50,410 nucleotides of DNA, from the IMG/VR virus record IMGVR_UViG_3300042521_003411, positions 1 through 50,410 of that record, one strand, 5' to 3'. The position numbers and the translations under genes are program-made. Positions 43,719 to 50,076 of the stretch are shown piece by piece. The number at the start of each line of letters is the position of its first letter. Position 1 is the first letter of the stretch. The notes under the pieces were generated by a model that had not been told where the DNA came from, did not search any database, and saw only the letters and a list, made by a program, of their open reading frames with translations. The DNA is from a virus.

Positions 43719-44337
43719 CTCTAATCTCCTCTACGGTAGCTTCTATTATAGGTCTTTCAGATTCTTGTGTGTAACTAGCATAATATTCTTCTTTAGTTTC
43801 TCTAATAGCTTGAATAACCTGTATGAAAACATCATCTGGTAATTTCCGACGTAGTATTTCCGTTAATTGTTTAGTTTCTTCTTCTATTTTTTTCACTACT
43901 TGTACTCTTATAGGAGCATTGGCTCCTGTAAGAACGGATAAATCTTGTAACAACTTTCGACAAAATTCTGCGGCTTTAGGATCGGTTTCAGCTCTAGTTT
44001 TCCATTTTTTATATAACTCTTCTAACCTCATTAGTTGAAGTTGGTTATATTCAGTTGCTCCTTCTAGATTTTGTTCATGAAGTTTATCCATCGCCTCTCT
44101 TACAAGACGTGATATATAACTCGGTTTATATGGACGAATAGGGGTTCCAGTTTTGTCCTTTACACCTATTTTATAATTATCAAAAAGTATATCGCAAATT
44201 TCTTTGTCGTTATGACCATCTGTTCTTAGTTTTATACAGAGGTCTAAAACAATTTCCTCGGGTATATTCCTCGCTATACGTTTGTACGATCGAGGTATTT
44301 TAATTGATGTGTTGTGAGGGTTTTTGTAGATAGCCAT
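43708..44337 (-). CDS. Candidate terminase small subunit
   Basis: 209 residues. The N-terminal part looks like a DNA-binding helix-turn-helix (LRTDGHNDKEICDILFDNY ... SYISRLVREAMDKLHEQN); a helical middle with ELYKKWKTRAETDPKAAEFCRKLL follows, and a charged end. This arrangement is typical of phage small terminases, and it lies beside TerL, although on the other strand and convergent. Coupled to the upstream gene by TAATG. Confidence 0.55.
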   Translation of the reverse strand: MAIYKNPHNTSIKIPRSYKRIARNIPEEIVLDLCIKLRTDGHNDKEICDILFDNYKIGVKDKTGTPIRPYKPSYISRLVREAMDKLHEQNLEGATEYNQLQLMRLEELYKKWKTRAETDPKAAEFCRKLLQDLSVLTGANAPIRVQVVKKIEEETKQLTEILRRKLPDDVFIQVIQAIRETKEEYYASYTQESERPIIEATVEEIRDVH

Positions 44338-44507
44338 TATTCAATTTTAAGATCTCTTAGCCGAAGAGAATCAGTTTTATCGCTACATTCTCTTAATTCC
44401 TCTAAAAGAATACGAGCTTCTTCAAATTGAAGATCTTCCATTGCTTGTTCATATGCTTCTAAAACAATAGAACAACTTAGAATGTCAATGGTTGATTCGG
44501 TTGGCAT
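44337..44507 (-). CDS. Small hypothetical protein
   Basis: 56 residues with AGGAGA 9 bp before the ATG at 44507. Mostly helical and acidic (YEQAMEDLQFEEARILLEELREC). Not recognised. Overlaps the next start as TAATG and is itself overlapped 31 bp by the small gene upstream. Confidence 0.6.
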   Translation of the reverse strand: MPTESTIDILSCSIVLEAYEQAMEDLQFEEARILLEELRECSDKTDSLRLRDLKIE

Positions 44508-44626
44508 ATTTGAGTGTCTCCTATCTTAATCGGTTCTTGACCTTTAGGACATTGAATATTGAGAACCATCGATAGAATAGCAGATATTGTGGACGAGATC
44601 GCGATCGATCTGATAATGTAGTTCAT
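44477..44626 (-). CDS. Small exported or membrane peptide
   Basis: 49 residues. GGAGA lies before the ATG at 44626, which overlaps the upstream stop as ATGA. A hydrophobic start (IIRSIAISSTISAILSMVLNI) then two cysteines in a Pro-rich end (CPKGQEPIKIGDTQICQPNQ), which is like a signal peptide plus small periplasmic loop. It overlaps the next gene by 31 bp in another frame. Confidence 0.5.
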   Translation of the reverse strand: MNYIIRSIAISSTISAILSMVLNIQCPKGQEPIKIGDTQICQPNQPLTF

Positions 44627-44910
44627 GAGTTTTTCTCCATAGTATAGTTAGTTACGGATGAATTGTTTCGCAGGCTCATTTTCCCAAAATGGTTTACAAG
44701 AGCACCTACAGTAGCCAAGGCTTCCATGTCGATGTCAGCCACTTTGATAAACTCCACCCCCTCAAGGGCGTCAAATGCCTCATCGGGCATGAGTGTCCCC
44801 GCCCGCTTGCAGTGAAGGAAGCCTTGGTCATCGACCTTAAAAATGTTGCCGATTCCCAGGGTGCCGTCATCAGACGGCTTTGTTACCAGACACCAAACGT
44901 TTTTATCCAT
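44623..44910 (-). CDS. Hypothetical protein
   Basis: 95 residues from the ATG at 44910. DKNVWCLVTKPSDDG, GNIFKVDDQGFLHCKRAG and DALEGVEFIKVADIDMEAL. GC-richer than its neighbours. The end (VGALVNHFGKM) is encoded by a copy of the 30-bp repeat that also forms the leader before this gene. No family recognised. Confidence 0.6.
   Translation of the reverse strand: MDKNVWCLVTKPSDDGTLGIGNIFKVDDQGFLHCKRAGTLMPDEAFDALEGVEFIKVADIDMEALATVGALVNHFGKMSLRNNSSVTNYTMEKNS
44679..44708. repeat. 30-bp repeat, copy 1 (inside the 3' end of a gene)
   Basis: TTTTCCCAAAATGGTTTAC and following bases; near-identical copies at 44915-44944 and 47061-47090, and similarity to the second copy goes on about 20 bp past 44708. 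Confidence 0.7.
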
Positions 44911-44914
44911 CGTC

Positions 44915-44944
44915 TTTTCCCAAGGTAATTTACAAAAGCACCCC
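44915..44944. repeat. 30-bp repeat, copy 2 (leader before a start codon)
   Basis: Lies 5 bp before the ATG at 44910 (minus strand); contains the only purine-rich stretch near that start (TGGGAAAAG). Confidence 0.7.
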
Positions 44945-44975
44945 AGCAGCCACGGGCTGGCGGGTTGATGCCTAA

Positions 44976-45060
44976 AAGTCTTCAGGCTTGAAAACAATCT
45001 GTCCCAGTGAGTCTCGCAAATATTCAGGATGGGCTAGATTGTTTTCAAGCCTGAAGACTT
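44976..45060. repeat. Perfect 25-bp inverted repeat, 35-bp loop
   Basis: 44976-45000 and 45036-45060 are exact inverted copies (start AAGTCTTCAGGCTTG). The stop of the 91-residue gene lies in one arm. No T-run follows on either strand, so it may be more than a terminator: a small mobile element, a retroelement-associated structure, or an RNA-stability hairpin. Confidence 0.85.
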
Positions 45061-45320
45061 AGGGCATAGTCATAGGCATATTTGTGATTTTGACCATAAG
45101 GTGACTTGGCGGCATACGTGGCTTTGCGTTCAAGGGTATGGACAACGGAAAGAAACTCCTGTTCATTAAGGTTTTCAGAGACGTATTTTAACATAGCTTC
45201 TATAGAACTAGGATCTGCACGCAACACAGAAGAACAAATCGCTAGATCTATATGAACGAGACAAGTTGCAATTCGAGATTCTGGTGTTTCGCTAGACAGT
45301 TCAGAAAGAAATGACAACAT
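45045..45320 (-). CDS. Small helical protein after the FGE-type gene
   Basis: 91 residues. Helical, without known motif: SRIATCLVHIDLAICSSV, IEAMLKYVSENLNEQEFLSVVHTLERKATYAAKS. TGGAGGAC precedes the ATG. Its position directly after a DGR-like target gene makes an accessory role possible, but it does not look like the Avd protein. Confidence 0.65.
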   Translation of the reverse strand: MLSFLSELSSETPESRIATCLVHIDLAICSSVLRADPSSIEAMLKYVSENLNEQEFLSVVHTLERKATYAAKSPYGQNHKYAYDYALSLQA

Positions 45321-45357
45321 TTGTCCTCCAGTAGTTTAAGTCTAGTTAACAAACAAC

Positions 45358-46119
45358 TTAAAGAACACTTACAACTCGAAAGCCGTAGGAGTCGTAACGG
45401 CTGACAGGGTCGCTGAAGTTCCGATAGGCGCAGCAACAGTACCAAGGAACGCTGAACCAAGAACCGCCGCGAAGTATGCGAAGGTCACTATCCCCTCCGG
45501 TCATCCAGGCACTGCCATCAACCGGAGCCCCTTCGTAACTATCGTGAAACTGATCTAGGCACCATTCCCATACGTTACCGTGCATATCGTAGAGTCCAAA
45601 GCCATTGGGGGGAAACCTGCCTACCTCGGTGGTTGCTTTCCGATAAATTCCCTTGGGTCCAGCCCCATAGGTGTCGTTGCCATCGTAGTTAGCTAGATCG
45701 GTAGTGATGGTTTCGCCAAAGTAAAATGCTGTAACGGTGTTAGCCCGACAGGCGTATTCCCATTGAGCTTCGCTGGGGAGAGTATAAATTCGACCAGTGT
45801 GAGCCGACAAACGGGCACAAAACTCTATAGCTTCATACCAATTCACTTGTTCTACTGGTCGGTTATCTCCATCGAAGCATGATGGATCGGGGTTCAGATC
45901 AAATTTAACTTCGGGCAAACTGGCCACTGCCCGCCATTGAGCCTGGGTAACCGGGTAACGCCCCATCAAGAAAGGGGATACCGTTACCTCGTGTTGAGGC
46001 CCTTCGTGGGTAATCTCAGATGATCCCATTAAGAAGGTTCCACCAGGGATAAGGATCATTTCTGACTGTGTCTTTAACAGTTTTAGCTCAATTTCTTGAA
46101 GCACTTTAACGGTATCCAT
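45358..46119 (-). CDS. FGE-sulfatase-fold protein, candidate DGR target
   Basis: 253 residues. FGE/C-type-lectin pattern throughout: MILIPGGTFLMGSSE, YPVTQAQWRAVA, RPVEQVNWYEAIEFC, YTLPSEAQWEYACRA, YDMHGNVWEWCLDQF, LRILRGGSWFSVPW and the end YGFRVVSVL. Such proteins are common targets of diversity-generating retroelements in cyanobacteria. In the last 33 codons the residues normally Asn in non-diversified relatives are Phe, Ser, Val, Tyr or Asp. The gene is GC-richer than neighbouring phage DNA. No signal peptide is seen. It may be a surface or signalling ligand-binding protein. Confidence 0.88.
   Translation of the reverse strand: MDTVKVLQEIELKLLKTQSEMILIPGGTFLMGSSEITHEGPQHEVTVSPFLMGRYPVTQAQWRAVASLPEVKFDLNPDPSCFDGDNRPVEQVNWYEAIEFCARLSAHTGRIYTLPSEAQWEYACRANTVTAFYFGETITTDLANYDGNDTYGAGPKGIYRKATTEVGRFPPNGFGLYDMHGNVWEWCLDQFHDSYEGAPVDGSAWMTGGDSDLRILRGGSWFSVPWYCCCAYRNFSDPVSRYDSYGFRVVSVL
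45370..45463 (-). other. Putative DGR variable region
   Basis: The codons at the positions expected to vary are TTC AGC GTT, TAC, then TTC AGC GAC, GTC AGC, TAC GAC TCC TAC: nearly all keep C or T in the third place while bases 1 and 2 differ, which is what adenine-targeted mutation of AAC/AAT template codons gives. The constant 3' part (TACGGCTTTCGAGTTGT) could be the initiation site of mutagenic homology. No template repeat or reverse transcriptase is seen in the window. Confidence 0.65.
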
Positions 46120-46229
46120 TTTTAATGTTTTTCTCCCTTTTAATTAAGTTTGGCGCAATCCCCAAAAATTACGAAGATCGCGCCTTAGTACTTTGCTGAT
46201 TGGACTCGTACAGGTTAAAGATTTTTCTG

Positions 46230-46418
46230 CTATTGACCTACACCATCCCCATCAAGATCGCATGATTCACTTGCCAGTATTTCATTGCTCTCCACTGTAA
46301 TGACACAACCAGATGGTATCGAAGTAGATGGTTCTATGGTACTAGAACCAGAAGGTGCAGAATCACAAGCGGTGAACAGCATAAGAGCGATCGCTGAAAA
46401 GATCAGTGTTAGTTTCAT
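46230..46418 (-). CDS. Small lipoprotein
   Basis: 62 residues from the ATG at 46418 (GGAGA at 8-12 bp). Signal peptide with lipobox: KLTLIFSAIALMLFTAC, Cys at 18. The mature part is Ser/Pro-rich and ends CDLDGDGVGQ, a short calcium-loop-like motif. Candidate superinfection-exclusion or envelope lipoprotein, by analogy with other phages. Confidence 0.8.
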   Translation of the reverse strand: MKLTLIFSAIALMLFTACDSAPSGSSTIEPSTSIPSGCVITVESNEILASESCDLDGDGVGQ

Positions 46419-46576
46419 AGGAATGTTCTCCAATATTTTATCCAAGCATCGGTGATCGTTAGACTACTGTCTTCTTTCATTATCTCATAGATCGCTTTCC
46501 AGATGTGCGATCGTCCTGGATCTTTTACAATCTGTTCTTGTGCGAGAGTCTTATCCTTTGCTCTATTAACAGTCAT
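46415..46576 (-). CDS. Small hypothetical protein
   Basis: 53 residues; ATGA overlap with the lipoprotein start. KDKTLAQEQIVKDPGRSHIWKAIYEIMKED, helical and charged. No good ribosome site; it starts 5 bp after the upstream stop, so probably coupled. Confidence 0.5.
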   Translation of the reverse strand: MTVNRAKDKTLAQEQIVKDPGRSHIWKAIYEIMKEDSSLTITDAWIKYWRTFL

Positions 46577-46580
46577 GGTA

Positions 46581-46805
46581 TCAAAGTGCCGCTATATATG
46601 GCATATCCAATTCTAAATGCCCTCCACCGTATACACTAACAGTTTTTTGACCCAAATGGATTTCCTCGATGACTCCTATTTGAATGATCGACGTGTACCA
46701 AACCTGTTGCGTATCGTAGACTAAAAACGGTTTAGACAGTTGTTCAGGTGATAACGTTTTTAGATAATCTAGAACATTTTGTCCCGTAAGTTGTTCAGCT
46801 TCCAT
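46581..46805 (-). CDS. Small hypothetical protein
   Basis: 74 residues with AAGGAGAA before the ATG. LTGQNVLDYLKTLSPEQLSKPFLVYD, then GVIEEIHLGQKTVSVYGGGHLELDMPY. Not recognised; resembles small cyanobacterial accessory proteins that begin with NVLDYLKTLSPEQL-type helices. Confidence 0.6.
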   Translation of the reverse strand: MEAEQLTGQNVLDYLKTLSPEQLSKPFLVYDTQQVWYTSIIQIGVIEEIHLGQKTVSVYGGGHLELDMPYIAAL

Positions 46806-46837
46806 TATAAATTCTCCTTTTTAATATCACAACCTGT

Positions 46838-47056
46838 TTACTCTTCAGTTCCATCGTCAAGGAGAAACACTTTAACCTTATTCAGTGGAGCATACAATAT
46901 ATTCCCGGAGGAAATTTTTTCAAATGTATCCCATTCAACGTCCCCTTTATCAGCGTCGGTATTAAATGCCTTAGTGATAGCATTACTTTCAGAATCCGCT
47001 TCGATTTCAAAAGTGATGCTACCTGCAATAGGAATCTTCACTTCATATAACGCCAT
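46838..47056 (-). CDS. Small hypothetical protein
   Basis: 72 residues. YEVKIPIAGSITFEIEADSESNAITKAFN is a beta-beta-alpha start; the end is acidic. Preceded by copy 3 of the 30-bp repeat, which supplies its ribosome site. Not recognised. Confidence 0.65.
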   Translation of the reverse strand: MALYEVKIPIAGSITFEIEADSESNAITKAFNTDADKGDVEWDTFEKISSGNILYAPLNKVKVFLLDDGTEE

Positions 47057-47060
47057 GGTA

Positions 47061-47090
47061 TTTTCTCCAAAATGGTTTACAAAAGTACCA
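47061..47090. repeat. 30-bp repeat, copy 3 (leader before a start codon)
   Basis: Lies 5 bp before the ATG at 47056 (minus strand) and supplies the ribosome site TGGAGAAAA. Confidence 0.7.
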
Positions 47091-47129
47091 AGAGTCTTCT
47101 AAAAGTTTATCAACATATTAATAAAATGA

Positions 47130-47354
47130 TCATAAAGATCCTCCATTACGAACAAACATGGTTACTAACGCTATTCTATTATCTACACCCAATTTATCTT
47201 TTATATTCTGTACATGCGTATCAACTGTTCGTTTAGATACACCTAATCGTTCAGCGATCTTATTATTGGTCAAACCATAATCTCTATCACCATCGGTCGT
47301 TACAGTTGCGATCATTTGGAATATCTCAGCTTCTCTTTGTGTCAATTCTTCCAT
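47130..47354 (-). CDS. LuxR/GerE-type helix-turn-helix protein
   Basis: 74 residues, only the GerE domain: LTQREAEIFQMIATV, LTNNKIAERLGVSKRTVDTHVQNIKDKLGV. No receiver or ligand domain. It overlaps the upstream gene by 13 bp, and GAGGAGA precedes its ATG. A stand-alone GerE domain in a phage may work as a transcription switch or as an inhibitor of a host LuxR-type factor. Confidence 0.88.
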   Translation of the reverse strand: MEELTQREAEIFQMIATVTTDGDRDYGLTNNKIAERLGVSKRTVDTHVQNIKDKLGVDNRIALVTMFVRNGGSL

Positions 47355-47593
47355 GGATTCTCCTCAAATTCTTGTGTTTTAGATTCTTCAGATCGCTCTT
47401 GCCAAGTTTTTACTGGTATATTAGCTTCCCTTAATAGGTCATACAGATATTCTATTTCCTCCCACAACAAAGCTATTCCTTTTTCGCGATCGTATTGGTA
47501 TTCCTCCTTCTCTTCTTCTTCGTCTATGTCCTCATAGTATTTCTTCAGATTCGGTGGTAGCTTTGCGTACCATGTAGAACCACTCCAATCCAT
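47342..47593 (-). CDS. Hypothetical acidic protein
   Basis: 83 residues from the ATG at 47593 (GAGGAAAAA upstream; the frame is open to 47638). WYAKLPPNLKKYYEDIDEEEEKEEYQYD then a helix LLWEEIEYLYDLLREANIPV. Strongly acidic; could mimic DNA or bind a host protein. A 22-codon frame (47595-47663) ends one base before its start and may be a leader. Confidence 0.6.
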   Translation of the reverse strand: MDWSGSTWYAKLPPNLKKYYEDIDEEEEKEEYQYDREKGIALLWEEIEYLYDLLREANIPVKTWQERSEESKTQEFEENPWKN

Positions 47594-47669
47594 ATCAATG
47601 TTTTTCCTCGTTTGTATATCCAGTGTCCTTTGGAGCATGAACTATTTCGTCTTCGACAATCATACGTAG

Positions 47670-47903
47670 CTATTGATAGTTTACCGAAATGGTACTAAAT
47701 CCGCTATATATAACCAATGTGGGTTTAGCAAAGAAATAACAATCGGGCATATAGAATATCCAATCGTTCCGTTTTAGTACCTCTTCCCGCCATGCGTCAA
47801 TGAATTCAGTACTATAGCGATCGTCCTCAATATCAATGAGAAAAAGTTCGGTATCGGTCAAATGCTTAAGTGGTGTATTCATCAGGCTTTTAGGTGCGAT
47901 CAT
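47670..47903 (-). CDS. Small hypothetical protein
   Basis: 77 residues; GGAGAACC before the ATG, which overlaps the upstream stop. LKHLTDTELFLIDIEDDRYSTEFIDAWREEVLKR. Not recognised. Confidence 0.6.
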   Translation of the reverse strand: MIAPKSLMNTPLKHLTDTELFLIDIEDDRYSTEFIDAWREEVLKRNDWIFYMPDCYFFAKPTLVIYSGFSTISVNYQ

Positions 47904-48418
47904 TTTGGTTCTCCTTCTTTTAACTGGTTAACTAATCCCTCTAACCACTGTGTATAATTTGGATGATCGGACTCCAAGAATTTTTGATATAACTCTTGAG
48001 CGCGATCTTCCAACAGTCCGATCTCGTAAATGTCACCCATATTTACATAGATAGTGTTTCTTACGATTGTATAACCATTATATACCTTTTTAGGATATCT
48101 TTTGGTTTCACACCATTTCAAGTCTAAATGTTTGTGATCACGATCTGTCTCTACGTGATTTGGAAGATCAAACCTCCTGTTATAAGATTCGTAATTAAGA
48201 AAATCCAAAACGACTTCTAAGATGTCAGCATCAGGAGGTTCAAATGGCCTAACGTCTACCACTTCAGCTCTCATACCTGGACTAAGATCTGTGTGATAAC
48301 ATAAACCATTATGATGCAAATCGTCATCGACTTGAATTTTCTCAGGGCTCACCTCGACAACAATAGGAACTCCTTTCCTAAAAAGTGTCATTAATTCGTT
48401 TCCGGTGACATATCTCAT
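47900..48418 (-). CDS. Hypothetical protein
   Basis: 172 residues with AAGGAAAA before the ATG. VTGNELMTLFRKGVPIVVEVSPEKIQ, then DLSPGMRAEVVDVRPF. The start looks like a small beta-barrel; no family recognised. Confidence 0.65.
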   Translation of the reverse strand: MRYVTGNELMTLFRKGVPIVVEVSPEKIQVDDDLHHNGLCYHTDLSPGMRAEVVDVRPFEPPDADILEVVLDFLNYESYNRRFDLPNHVETDRDHKHLDLKWCETKRYPKKVYNGYTIVRNTIYVNMGDIYEIGLLEDRAQELYQKFLESDHPNYTQWLEGLVNQLKEGEPK

Positions 48419-48454
48419 TATTTTTTCCTTATTCTAAAAACGATCGCGATCTAC

Positions 48455-48676
48455 TTAAACGAGAGGGTTACTAGCTTCGTTCCAACCATGAATGTATCCA
48501 CTCTCCCACACCTGTTTTAGCATTCTCAATGAATATGACACATCTTCTTCACTCCAACCAGTGGGGAATGTACAAACAACATGATCAAGTTCGTTTAGAA
48601 CGACTGGCACTGTTATCGGTATATTGACTTCACTTCCATCAACTACTCTTAGTTGACCATTAAAAGGGTTTTTCAT
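48455..48676 (-). CDS. Small hypothetical protein (MKNP type)
   Basis: 73 residues: MKNPFNGQLRVVDGSEVNIPITV ... SLRMLKQVWESGYIHGWNEA. Similar in length, start and C-terminal helix to the protein at 49083-49307, so probably a paralogue. Not recognised. Confidence 0.6.
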   Translation of the reverse strand: MKNPFNGQLRVVDGSEVNIPITVPVVLNELDHVVCTFPTGWSEEDVSYSLRMLKQVWESGYIHGWNEASNPLV

Positions 48677-48688
48677 GGGTAGTATCTC

Positions 48689-49039
48689 TTAGATGTATCC
48701 TAATTTGTAAAGAGCTCTTTCTTTCCCTTCTTTCAACTTCTTCGATCGCTCATCAAATTCTTCTTTTAATAATAATTGCAGAAAAGCCGTTTTTTCTACA
48801 ATAGCATTTTTGGCCCTGATCACACCTTGATCGTTGGCGAAAAACACGTCTTTTTCATACCAGCGATTATAGTACTCGGAGTACGCTTTCCCACAGAATA
48901 CACCTTGCTCGTACTCAGAGTCCGTAGGAGTGTATTCCACAAAAGGATTAGAGCCTTCTGCACGGTATAGACAACAATCATCAAATGTAAGATAAGGAAG
49001 ACTGTTCTCAACCACTATGATAATGACGTTTTGACGCAT
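48689..49039 (-). CDS. Hypothetical protein
   Basis: 116 residues with AAGGAGAA before the ATG. LPYLTFDDCCLYRAEGSN, VEKTAFLQLLLKEEFDERSKKLKEGKE (helix). Not recognised. Confidence 0.6.
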   Translation of the reverse strand: MRQNVIIIVVENSLPYLTFDDCCLYRAEGSNPFVEYTPTDSEYEQGVFCGKAYSEYYNRWYEKDVFFANDQGVIRAKNAIVEKTAFLQLLLKEEFDERSKKLKEGKERALYKLGYI

Positions 49040-49082
49040 TTGTTATTCTCCTTATTTACTATGGTACACCCCAAACAGTTTC

Positions 49083-49307
49083 TCACCGCTCTTGCTTGTA
49101 ACGAGCATCAAAACCTTGATTCCAAGCTTCTCTAAGAGCTGGGATCACAAAGTCGATCGCAATCTCATCGCTTATCACACCTAACACAGCGACAGTCGAG
49201 CCAGATTCACTGTCGATTAAGATCTTAGTGCCTACGGGATGTCCACCATTAAAATAATGAGTAACGGTGGCGATCTGTAAATCCAAGGTGTTGTAAGGAT
49301 TTTTCAT
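49083..49307 (-). CDS. Small hypothetical protein (MKNP type)
   Basis: 74 residues with AAAGGAGAAAG before the ATG. MKNPYNTLDLQIATVTHYF ... IPALREAWNQGFDARYKQE. Paralogue-like to 48455-48676. Not recognised. Confidence 0.6.
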   Translation of the reverse strand: MKNPYNTLDLQIATVTHYFNGGHPVGTKILIDSESGSTVAVLGVISDEIAIDFVIPALREAWNQGFDARYKQER

Positions 49308-49364
49308 GGTTTCTCTTTCTCCTTTTTCTAATATGTTAACAACGGGTTACACTTGTGTCAAGTC

Positions 49365-49763
49365 TTATCTTACTGTTCCGTCTTTAATACAGACGAACCT
49401 CGTATCGTTCATACAAGCGCCTGACAAATCGGCATCTGTAAGATCGCAACAAGAAAAATCGGCACCTGTAAGATTGGCTTCTGATAGATTAACACCTATC
49501 ATACTAGCACCTACAAGACTAGCATCGGTAAGATTAGCACCTGACAAATCGGCACTATCTAGGATAGATGCACGAAGATCAGTGTTCTCCAAGTTGGCAT
49601 CTCGTAAGATCGTATTTCTAAAATCTACACCTACCAGACGTGTATCCGATAGATCGCATTCAGAAAGGTCTAACACATAATCAGGATCGCTAACCCGCCA
49701 TCGATTGAAAAGTTCGACGGATTCTTTGAGAGCTACCAAAAAGTTTGTAGTTACGTTATTCAT
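49365..49763 (-). CDS. Pentapeptide-repeat protein
   Basis: 132 residues. From about 32 to 120 there are some 17 A(D/N)LxG-type pentapeptides (DANLENTDLRASILDSADLS..., ANLTGADFSCCDLTDADLSG), forming a right-handed quadrilateral helix. The N-terminal 30 residues are helical. Relatives that mimic DNA can inhibit gyrase, but the family is very common in cyanobacteria and mostly of unknown role. Confidence 0.88.
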   Translation of the reverse strand: MNNVTTNFLVALKESVELFNRWRVSDPDYVLDLSECDLSDTRLVGVDFRNTILRDANLENTDLRASILDSADLSGANLTDASLVGASMIGVNLSEANLTGADFSCCDLTDADLSGACMNDTRFVCIKDGTVR

Positions 49764-49766
49764 TAT

Positions 49767-49973
49767 TTACATCCTTTCAGCTAATTGAGCATTGCGATCG
49801 CATATCCAAGTGATTAATTCACTATCTACTACATCTGGATATTCTCCTTGGTTGAGATGTTTAGCAATTTCTCTATATAGAGTCGATTTGTCACTGCGAT
49901 CGTATTTAATCATAATACCATGTTTAGCGGCGTGTCTAAAGTCATTATTATAATTATTCTGTATGGTTAACAT
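49767..49973 (-). CDS. Small hypothetical protein
   Basis: 68 residues from the ATG at 49973 (AAGGAGAC upstream; the frame is open to 50036). NDFRHAAKHGIMIKYDRSDKSTLYREIAKHLNQG. Not recognised. Divergent from the GGDEF gene, with about 100 bp between. Confidence 0.6.
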   Translation of the reverse strand: MLTIQNNYNNDFRHAAKHGIMIKYDRSDKSTLYREIAKHLNQGEYPDVVDSELITWICDRNAQLAERM

Positions 49974-50076
49974 CGTTGTAAGTCTCCTTTGTTTATCGAA
50001 TATAGTCTTACTATACAAAATAGTGATTGCCAACAAACGTATCTGTAAACTTTCTTATTGTCCTACGTTTGGGGTA

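Noticed and set aside
45045-45320. DGR accessory protein Avd
   Set aside because: 91 residues is short for Avd (about 120-130) and the basic four-helix pattern is not apparent.
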